Assembly (NCBI GenBank): GCA_015832175.1
Contig: WJXW01000002.1
Coordinates: 1,922,001-1,986,000, forward strand
Direction of reading: 5' to 3'
Origin: Paraphaeosphaeria minitans
Taxonomy: Eukaryota > Ascomycota > Dothideomycetes > Pleosporales > Didymosphaeriaceae
Length of the DNA stretch: 64,000 nt
The notes below the pieces were generated by a model. The model did not search any database, was not told the origin of the DNA, and worked only from the letters and a program-made list of their open reading frames with translations. The translations under genes were made by a program, and so were the position numbers. Of the stretch, positions 9,252 through 17,704 are shown one piece after another; position 1 is the first letter of the stretch; each line of letters opens with the position of its first letter.

Positions 9252-10608
9252 CATATGATTCCCCAGCGGCCAAGGCTTGCACCACGATCACAAAAGTCAT
9301 CCCTTGACTGACTACAATTTCCACCGAGCTTCGTCTTGGTACCTGTTTTGAACGACCCAGTCAGCCGTACGGTGCCCGTTCCGGTCTTTTTCCCCTATTC
9401 GAATCTCGACCGTCCTACATGTTTGCATAGCTCGGATGCAGTTCGGGCAACAAGTAATAGATACTAGGAATCGCTGATTTCGGTCACGAAGAACTGCGGG
9501 AGGAATCATGCCAATGGCAAGACGAAGGATTTAAGCTTAATTTTACATATCCGATCTGTCTACATCCCATGACAGTAGTTATGTTACCTTTCCTGCAACG
9601 CTTTCTTAGTGGCCGTTGAGCACGGTTGGCGGAGAAGGGATCGACGTACTGCGCCGTGCACCACTGGGTACTCGAGTAGCTTTGGCCAATGATTTTGTAG
9701 ATCTGGATCTTGAGCTGTTTGTGACGGATGCTGTACATGCTGGACCGATTCAACCGCGTTAAACAAACCGACATCAAGATTTGCGGGAATTGTGGCCGCA
9801 CTGCAACCAAGACTTGCAGCGAAACGCTTTTTCTAGCAGATTGGTGATCGTGCTTCGCTTTGGGTGTTAATAGGTGGTGAAAAAACATGTCTATTGCTCG
9901 TTCACCTAAGCGATGCCATATCACGAACTGTCATCTGCTACGCGTAGCTTGTAGTCGACGTGGGGCTATTTTAAGCTGCACTCCAATGCTGTCAGAATGG
10001 GCGAAAGCGTTGGTCAACGACTGAGCCTACTGTGAGCTGATGAAAGAGAATAGTAACGAGCATAGGTAACGAGCATAGTCTATGCTAGGAAAGATCTTCA
10101 CGTTACCATGCAACGCTAAGCGGTTACAAGACGTAAATTATACACGAGATGATACTGGTTGTCTAAAATTGCTCGTGGCTTGTTGGTCGGAAATAAGAAC
10201 GGGTCTAGGAGAGAAAAAGAAAGTTGGAGAAAGGAGTTGGGGATCTGAGACTTTCGTGTTTACACGGAGAAGCTCGCGATCTTTGCACGTGGCTGCCGTG
10301 ATTGCAATTAAGTTGATCCGCGCAAACTTCAAAGTACATATGAAATAAAAAGTGCCCAAACCTTGTTGGAAGTGGTTGGAGGCGGTGGTAGATGATCTTG
10401 AGGGCTGTTTACATCGCTTTTACATTGCACAAGCAACGGGACGAGGCCTCAACCGCTTTAATGAATTTGATTATGGGACGGCGATCTCTCGCCGAATTAA
10501 ACATTCACCGTCTAATCAGCCTCTGGTGACTTTGGTCAGGCTGGCAACTTCTGAATAGAAGAAGTTACTATAGACTTGTCGCATGGGTGCCTAGCTCTGA
10601 TTTAGGAC

Positions 10609-11016
10609 CAGCGCGTCTAACGGTCCGTGGTACGGTCCGTGAAACCTAACTACGGTTAAGGTACGGTTCGTAGCCGCTACAGTACGGACGGTACGATAGA
10701 AAAGGCCAGTACGGTACGGGTAGTAAATCGTAGGAAGAAAACAAAACGTCTACGGCGTCATTATTGCCTAATATTATATAAATTTCCTGGTAAGCAAGAA
10801 AGTGTAAGTTAAGCTTCTAGTAATTTAGCGCTTAAACACCTTTATAAGCGTAACTTACGCTTCCTTGATAATTAAGAAACCCTAGAGCCGTATTACGGCT
10901 TACAAAGCTACTACTATAAGTTACTACTACGGTGCAAGTCTCCTACAGTACTGATTGCTTGAAAACGACTCTAAACCGTACCGTAGCAACCGTATTACCG
11001 ACTGTTGGACGCGCTG
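10609..11016. mobile_element. hAT-like non-autonomous DNA transposon (MITE)
   Basis: A 408-bp element with terminal inverted repeats. The left end begins CAGCGCGTCTAACGGTC and the right end, reverse-complemented, begins CAGCGCGTCCAACAGTC. Matching continues imperfectly to about base 28, including TACGGT. The flanking octamers are TTTAGGAC (10601-10608) and TTTAGGGC (11017-11024), an 8-bp target duplication with one mismatch. CAG-G-type ends plus an 8-bp duplication are the hallmarks of the hAT superfamily. The interior has no open frame for a transposase; it is A/T-rich in the middle and has many TACGG subterminal motifs on both sides, which in hAT elements often act as transposase-binding sites (inference). 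Strand is undefined. Confidence 0.75.
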
Positions 11017-11295
11017 TTTAGGGCAAATATTGGCTCAATCGGCTGTATGAGCAAATTCGGGCCACGTGCAATACACTAGATCAAGAGTGTAGGTGTTGCA
11101 TAGCTCCTAATTGGGTAATGTATTGTACTCGAGCCCCAGTACCTATACAAGCTCTGCACGCAGCGCGACGCAATCTCTATATCACGCGAATCCCAAAAGC
11201 CAACTGACTCGGCAGTCCAACCAGGCTCACATTCGGCTTCTTCAAATCTGCCACAACCTCCGCCTCGAGGCGCTTACGAATAAATAAAAATAAGC

Positions 11296-11808
11296 ATGAC
11301 GCGCCCATCACCTAAAAAGGCCGCCGCCCTAAAGCTCATCCGCTTCGAATCCATCTATCCCTGGCCCGAATGGCCGTTCGCCGCTCTCGCTGTCCTAGAC
11401 CCGACCACAGGCGCAGCCAACCACCAGCTCGCCTTCCGGGAAGGCATGCGTTACGCGCTGACACAGATCGAAGACGTCCACAAGCTGTTGCACATACCGC
11501 CGATCGCCGAAATCCAGGACTACATCAGGAGCACATATATCGGCCGGTCTCTGCTGGACAAGAAGGGTGCGTTGGCGATTCTGACGCGCGTAACGAACAA
11601 CACGTCAGTATACACGAGCTTCTGGATGGGTGGGAAATTTGCGATCCAAGGACTTTTGCAAGGTCATATTCCCGCCGCGGCGAATACGGAGGGATTGATG
11701 CAGTGTCTGGCATGCTTCGCAGAGGATTTTCGTGCGGTCTACGAGAAAGTGATGCAGGAGCATGGAGCGCAACCAGAAGTGAGTAAGGATTGGATCGGCT
11801 ACGCTTGA
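11296..11808 (+). CDS. Uncharacterised protein (170 aa)
   Basis: A single exon from an ATG at 11296 (context AAGCATGAC), 170 residues, ending in TGA. After a short basic start (PSPKKAAALK) the protein is evenly mixed and looks globular, with aromatic-rich IYPWPEWPF, a central region rich in Ile/Leu and charged residues, and a hydrophobic patch around ILTRVTNN..FWMGGKFAIQGLL. I do not recognise the family and see no signal peptide or membrane span. It lies immediately downstream of the hAT-like element and 349 bp upstream of another uncharacterised gene on the same strand. The two are similar in N-terminal size and tone, but I could not align them convincingly. Confidence 0.6.
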   Translation: MTRPSPKKAAALKLIRFESIYPWPEWPFAALAVLDPTTGAANHQLAFREGMRYALTQIEDVHKLLHIPPIAEIQDYIRSTYIGRSLLDKKGALAILTRVTNNTSVYTSFWMGGKFAIQGLLQGHIPAAANTEGLMQCLACFAEDFRAVYEKVMQEHGAQPEVSKDWIGYA

Positions 11809-12157
11809 TTGTGGTGATGAATATGCCTGGACGATTTGTCTATGTCTAGCGAGGGCCCCAAAAAGATACATCTTGGTGAAGCGACATGATGGGTATGGAA
11901 GTTCAACCATTCTGCGGGAATTTGAGGTGGAATTCAGTCGCGTAAGTTTACTATCACTTTTGTGCCAGCTTCACTTGAGTAAAGATCCAAATTTCCACTT
12001 GATTCCGTTTGCCAAATACGCTGTCCGGGTTTGCCAACCGCCGCGCAAACCTGGCGGATATAAAACTCGCCAGCCCTTCACATACGGTCGCCGACCAATC
12101 GACCCGTCTTTCAATACTCAGAGTGAGAAAAGCTGCATAACCCTTCGAACCGACATA
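11809..12157. other. Intergenic between two uncharacterised genes
   Basis: About 349 bp. The downstream frame is open through much of it (back to 11873), but the first well-placed ATG is at 12158. A TATAAAA-like sequence (GATATAAAAC, near 12057-12066) about 100 bp before that ATG is a plausible promoter element. Confidence 0.45.
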
Positions 12158-13135
12158 ATGGACAGCAACACCTATACCGACCCGCTTACGAGCCTGTTTC
12201 GCCTGGCAGACAAACCTCGGTTTGCCGATCTCGACTGGCCTGTCTGGGATGGCGCTATCTTCGATCCCAACATGCAGGCAGTCAAGGACAGCGATAAGCT
12301 AGCCTTCGTTGCCGGCACCGTTTATGTGCGCTACGCCGTCAGCTTAAAGCGCCCGGCGATCCTAAGCAAGCTTCTCGACAAGGCAACACTCAACCACCTC
12401 GCTCGGTGGGGTTTCCATGGATTCGTCGTCGGCGAAGAGCGGGCGTCGGAGCGGATAGAAGAGGACTGTGATCTTCTGGCAAACTTTCGGTCTGGTGTAC
12501 TTCTTGCCATGGATGAGCTGAGGAAGGCAGAGGTTCCAGACGATGTCAACAAGGGAGACTTGAAGGAAGTGATCGACGCGCTGGAGGCTTATGTCCATGG
12601 TCATTTTGTGGAGATGGCTGAGCTGGGGCAGGCCGTTGCAGAAGTGGTGAGAGCCGAGGGTGTGCTCAAGCAACTCAACGCGATGAAGATGGCCGAAGAA
12701 TCCGGAAGTGAGGAGGAAGATGGGGACCCCAAAGAAGAAGACATCACTACGGGCAAGCTAAAGGATGATCTCAGGTCCAAAGAGACAACTGCACAAGAAG
12801 ATGAGGAGTTGAGGAACGACAGCAACACATCTGCGACGGACTATAGTGACACTGACAGAGAAGATGATGACGACGATGACGACGACGACGACGATGACGA
12901 TGTCGATGGCTTCGAATACTTCTATCAAGCCGATATCATTGGAGAGGACGACGATTCCCACACGAAGTCATCGAGCTTAACCGAGAATGAGCCCCCTCGT
13001 GAGGCCGACGCCCCCCATGAGAGTGAGGTGTGTTCCGCCAGGCGTGGAAAGAGGACCAAGAGCGGAAAGGCTAAGAAAGCGAAGATCCAAGCCAGGCGTG
13101 ACAAGAAGGTGGGGACGACGAAGACCGAGTTATGA
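12158..13135 (+). CDS. Uncharacterised protein with long acidic (poly-Asp) C-terminal region
   Basis: A single exon of 325 residues from the ATG at 12158. An earlier in-frame start at 11873 is a TTG or similar and was rejected. Residues 1-170 look folded: they contain repeated aromatic/hydrophobic motifs (DWPVWDGAIFD, FVAGTVYVRYAV, HLARWGFHGFVV) and two likely helices. From about residue 185 the chain is Glu/Asp-rich, including 13 consecutive aspartates near residue 240. It closes with a basic Arg/Lys tail (GKRTKSGKAKKAK..ARRDKK) that could be a nuclear localisation signal. Acidic-then-basic tails suggest a nuclear or chromatin-associated role, but this is inference; no family is recognised. 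Confidence 0.65.
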   Translation: MDSNTYTDPLTSLFRLADKPRFADLDWPVWDGAIFDPNMQAVKDSDKLAFVAGTVYVRYAVSLKRPAILSKLLDKATLNHLARWGFHGFVVGEERASERIEEDCDLLANFRSGVLLAMDELRKAEVPDDVNKGDLKEVIDALEAYVHGHFVEMAELGQAVAEVVRAEGVLKQLNAMKMAEESGSEEEDGDPKEEDITTGKLKDDLRSKETTAQEDEELRNDSNTSATDYSDTDREDDDDDDDDDDDDDVDGFEYFYQADIIGEDDDSHTKSSSLTENEPPREADAPHESEVCSARRGKRTKSGKAKKAKIQARRDKKVGTTKTEL

Positions 13136-15553
13136 ATTCTCTTCATGTGATATCTTTCTAGATCCAGGAACTCAGAACATATTGTGTCACCCAAGGCGAA
13201 GATGGACAAACCGCCGAATGTAGTAGTTGCAAAAACGTGTCGAGGAGAGGAATTGAGGTATCAAGAATGATCGGAGTTTGGCATGTTCTTTAAAGTTGCC
13301 CGCTCTAGGTCATTACTTGGGACGGGAGAGTGGTGGGGCACGTCGAGATACAGCTGCATACCCATTCACGAGCACTCCTTCACTCATTAATGTTCACATT
13401 TTTTTTATTCCAAAAATACTTGGTTTCCATAGTGCTTTTCAGTCCATCGCATTTCTTTTACCTTGAAGCTAACACTTGAAACCGTCAGCTTTGTATTGCA
13501 TCTATATCTTTGTTGATGAAGCGGAGACTAGTTGTTTCTGAATTTCTGATAGCTGAATGATGACTTGCATCTAGACACGTTCCACAAGCTCGGACCAGTT
13601 TCCTCTATCCCTTTTGGCTACGTCAGTTAGTTAGACCTTCCCTTTTATCCTTAAGTTATCTCTTTTGTGTGCTATTGCTGCTCAGACGAAGCTATGCCAG
13701 AGATGTTCAAACCACTCCCCGAACCGGTTTGAGGGAATCCTGTGCGCAACGACAGGAGCAACGCTTCCGATGGTATGTCTGGCAAGTCCAGGTCGCCCTT
13801 TCACAAGCTTGGTTGGAGAAGCGTTTTCTAGCGACAAGGTTTCTCATTGCGTCGGGATGACATCAGGGGTTGATCCCTCCTTCTGGAATAGAGCCGAGTC
13901 CCCTGAATGTGTCGTCTGCTTCATAGGGCCTTCATAGAGGTCATAGATTTCCACTCTCTTCCGAATGAACGACAGTTACAATCATTGGTTGAGGAACAGT
14001 GCTAGTTGTTATAGTAATTAGGAACCACTGAACCTCACAATGTTCGGATCCATTGTTGACACTCGTCAGCCCCTAGCAGTACAAGGCGCCGCCTCCAGTG
14101 GGCACTTCATTCGACAAGGACCGCTTCCGTTTCGTTTCGCAGATCTCCAATAAAACAGGGTGTTCCCACCATGGAACAAAAGTCACTTGTTGAATGTGAC
14201 ACGAGCTGTAGATCGCTTTTGCCCATTCCGGCACTGTGAGTCAATATACCTATAACTCTGGAGGAAGGCAACCTCATGAAAGTCGTTGTCATGGGTGAAG
14301 TAAATAGCGTCCTACCTACTACGTAATAGCCAAGACGACAAGCAATACGGTAAGTTCCTCCCCTGCCAGATCTCGGTGCCTATTGCAGATACGAGGAATT
14401 GTAAGATGGAAACCAGCACCAGGCTGGTACGGTAATTATATGGAGAGAGGGGGTTGATTCGTGCCAAGTTCGCAGAACGACGCATGATTTGGTAGGTAGG
14501 GTAGGTACGAGATGCACAATGCACGGCAGGCAATCACAGCTTCTGCTCGCACAAGAGTATGGGTTTCAGCCGCTACTGCACTTCCAACGCAAATCGCGGG
14601 GGTGAAATTCGCCTGTCACTGCGAGCCTTCAAAGTTATACCTACGGTACTTTAAGATGCCGTAGGTAGCGCTCAGGTGAACGTCTGGTTCCAAAGTCCCA
14701 GGAAGAACAACGTCTCGCCTATATAGCAACATGTCGTCCAGACATGTGCGCGTCCTAAGTTCTGGTAGATAACATGCAAGCACCCGCGGGCCGCTCACGA
14801 GGAGGAGGGAGTGTGGGGATCATCGGCAGTATGAGTCACGTGTGCGTCGTGACTCTGGAAACATCATCGACACCTACGACTCCTCCAAAAGCACCATCCC
14901 TTTCTCCTCTACCCAATCCCTCGTATGGTCGCTTGGCTCCATGCACGTTCCGTCACGAAGCCCGCCAGCAAACGTCACCGCCCACCACGACCACAAGTAC
15001 AACCACCTAAACTAGCACCGCAAACTATCTGACTCTGCAACACTAGGTACACAACCCTCACACTGACAGTCCTGCGCAACGTGGTAGACACACACTGACA
15101 GCCAGGCGTGCCACCAGCGCGCCGGGCACGTCCTAGCAGCCTCGTACTAGGGTATCCCCGACCGGCATCGACATCGTGCCCCTGCGCGCTACTCCGACGA
15201 ACGTCGCTAGGATCTTGCTGGCAAAAGAAGGTAGGTAGGAGAGAAAGGAGTTTGCACATCTGCTCGCCCTCAATGGAAGTCACGCGTGCCCGGTTTTGGA
15301 AATGACGCAACTAAGGAGGGAGTGCAGAGGCTGTATCACGTGTTCGAGCACCAGGGCTAACGCATGCCTATTACGACTGCGCATTCCGGGGAGCGGCACT
15401 AGACCGGCAAAGGAGCGAGAGAGCACAAGGTTAAAGAGGAGAGTACAATGTCAAAACATCTATCATCCAAGGTGGTATCATTGCATCACCTATCTCCCAC
15501 TATATGTCAAGCCTTGTGATGTCTGTAACCCTCCTCTCCGACCGGCCTTGCTT
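13136..15553. other. Long intergenic region (2.4 kb) without a supported gene
   Basis: No open frame here has both a sensible ATG and protein-like composition. It contains several copies of a TACCTACC-type motif (14311-14320, 14491-14508, 15231-15239) and a perfect 9-bp inverted repeat TACCTACGG..CCGTAGGTA at 14638-14667. The adjoining gene ends (plus-strand 13135, minus-strand 15554) are convergent. Confidence 0.5.
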
Positions 15554-16060
15554 TCATGCGGACGTAGGGTAGACAGCCTGGATGGCGGCCTTGAGGGCGT
15601 TGGGGTTTGCGCCGACGACCTCGCCGACCTGCTCCTTGTTCTTGAAGATCTTGAAAGTGGGCATGGCGCGGATGTTGAGGTCCTGGGCCACGTCGGGCAC
15701 CTCGTCGACGTCGATCTTGTAGAAGCGCGCTTCCGGGAATTCATTGGAGAACCTGGTCGGGTGTGTTAGCAGACGTTACGGCGGAACGGGTGGTGTCAAT
15801 GCGCACTTGACGACCTGCGGCGCGATGACTTTGCAAGGACCGCACCACGTAGCGAAGCAGTCGAGCACAATGATTTGGTCCTTGACTTCAAGCGCCTCCT
15901 CCCAGTCGCCTTTGCTGCAGGAAAAGTTAGCATCGTCCATCGGTCCGTTCGCGTTGCGCATGACGTCGTGTTTCTCTTGCGAGACACGACGCCGCCACGC
16001 AGCGCGGCGGTTCCGGGTCCACACTCACGAGGCTAGGTTGTGTACACCTCCGTTGCTCAT
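15554..16060 (-). CDS. TRX1: Thioredoxin (cytosolic type)
   Basis: Three minus-strand exons, 16060-16029, 15914-15807 and 15752-15554, give 112 residues. Introns are 16028-15915 (GTGAGT..CAG) and 15806-15753 (GTGCGC..CAG, 54 bp), and the frame closes exactly. The active site ATWCGPCK puts the redox cysteines at about residues 35 and 38. Further hallmarks are KIDVDEVPDVAQ, the cis-proline motif RAMPTF (needed for substrate binding), and VVGANP near the end. Length and lack of a leader peptide fit a cytosolic thioredoxin that reduces disulfides in ribonucleotide reductase, peroxiredoxins and methionine sulfoxide reductases with electrons from thioredoxin reductase. A stop lies upstream of the chosen ATG in the same frame, so a mitochondrial form from this locus is unlikely unless a further exon exists. 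Confidence 0.95.
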
Positions 16061-17704
16061 TGTGGCGGTATTAGAGAAGAACTTGGGTGTGAAAAGCGGT
16101 CGGTAGAGGGTCGCTGCGGTGGCAGGGACGATGTTGGTAGCTGTTCGGGCGCGTGCAGTGGTAAGTAAAGTTCTTGTGAAGACCGACGTCGACGGGGTGA
16201 ACATGATATATGAAGAACAGGAAGTGAGTCAAGGTGTTTGGAGAGGGTGATTTCAAAGATGGAATGCACTGGGCTACTGGATGGCGCCTGCGATTACAAT
16301 GCGGTGCTTGGTAGGAAGAGGCTGCAAACTCGGCAAAGGCGCGAAACGTCCCTGCGCCGATTGAACAGTGCGGGCAAAGCGATGCCGACGGGGCGCAGAC
16401 ACAACGGGTAAAGAAGCTGATTTGACTTACGAACGAAGCTGACTTGGGATGCTCGTCAGGTGTGCGAGAACGTATCCAGGTGCTAATAAGAGGGGTGGCG
16501 GTGGAGTTTTGCTGATGATAAATCCGAGGTGGGCTGGTTGATTACAGAGAGGAATGGGCCTGCCTTACAATCAATGACGTGCGCTTGCCGCCCGAGGCTT
16601 GCCCGACAAAGGCAGTTGGTGCCCCGCCATCGTACTGTATATGCTCGCCAGCTGCCATGCGAACCGTACACAGTGTCTAATAGACCACCACCTCTACGCG
16701 CCGCAGGAGGCAGAGACGAGATATTGGCAAATGAGCGGCCCTGATTGACAATCCTATCGCGATTATCCCGGATCGCGGGCACGCCGTGGGCCCTTGATTG
16801 TACATCGACACGTCCGATGCTCATCTTGCCCCACCATTCACCCTGCTTTCCCCATCACGATGCATTCACCCTGCTTTTCCCATCACGATGCATTCACCCT
16901 GCTTTCCCATCACGATGCATTCACCCTGCTTTCCCATCACGACGCAGTCCTCAGCCCACGCTCACACACGATCAGGCACACCAGCAGTGGTTACAAGCGT
17001 TTTTAAACAAGTTCATCAATACATTGGCTTCTCCAAGCAGAAAAGCCGCAAAGGGGCAACCCCCACCGCGCAATCCCCTGTGGGATCGCCACGTCAAGCA
17101 TCCCAAACTAGTGAGAGCACAAGTCGCTGCATGTGCCGTGAGAAAGAACAAGGTCGAGCACCGCGCGCCAAATGGGATCCGAATTTACGGCCTGGTATCA
17201 TATCCGTCTATGCCTGTGTGCGAGATCCCAGAAGCCGTCATGTGTAGGTATAAGAAGTGAGGAAAGGAGCTCGTGCCGGGGAAAGAAAGCCGGCCAACGT
17301 GTCCAGCTAATGTACAGTACAAATTGGTATAGAGCCACAAAGATCAAGGAAAGCAACGCTAGATACCGTCATCCACCAAACACCATGCTACGTATTCAAA
17401 CACCATGCTACGTATTCGCCCGATTTTCCGGTCCAACGTCTTTGAAGAAGAGAATTCAGTGTCGTAAAAAGAAACCACGCAAAGGGAGCGCGATCAACCT
17501 TGGCTCGTGGGAGAAACCCGAGACCCGAGTGTTTGCCATTCCGATGTTCTGTTGTTTTTGAGTTGTGTAACGTGTAGGAAAAAAATGAATGAGTGACTGG
17601 GGTAAGGTGGTTCCGTAAGGACAGACAGATACAAAGAAAATTCAAACGAGGGACGAGGTCTGGCAAACATTCGTGGTCTCGACTTCTTCCGTGTCCGTGG
17701 TTTG
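16061..17704. other. Intergenic region with a short tandem repeat
   Basis: This 1.6-kb stretch holds the 27-bp tandem repeat at 16835-16944, and also a direct repeat of CACCATGCTACGTATTC (17381-17417). Open frames across it are created by the repeat and are not coding by appearance. Confidence 0.5.
16835..16944. repeat. 27-28 bp tandem repeat, four copies
   Basis: Four head-to-tail copies of a unit beginning CATTCACCCTGCTTT and ending CATCACGATG, differing by one or two bases (an extra C or T in the pyrimidine run, and ACGACG in the last copy). All reading frames remain open across it by chance of unit length, but no start or composition supports coding. Confidence 0.9.

Larger units (their letters stand above)
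8455..11295. other. Repeat-rich intergenic region
   Basis: This 2.8-kb region contains the second solo LTR (9043-9251) and the hAT-like element (10609-11016). The minus strand from 9924 to 9312 has a chain of short open frames with some protein-like composition, but none starts convincingly or resembles anything I know. The rest shows no gene. Confidence 0.5.

Noticed and set aside
9312..9924. Minus-strand chain of small frames as a secreted effector gene
   Set aside because: No start with signal peptide and no consistent splice plan; composition is only weakly protein-like.
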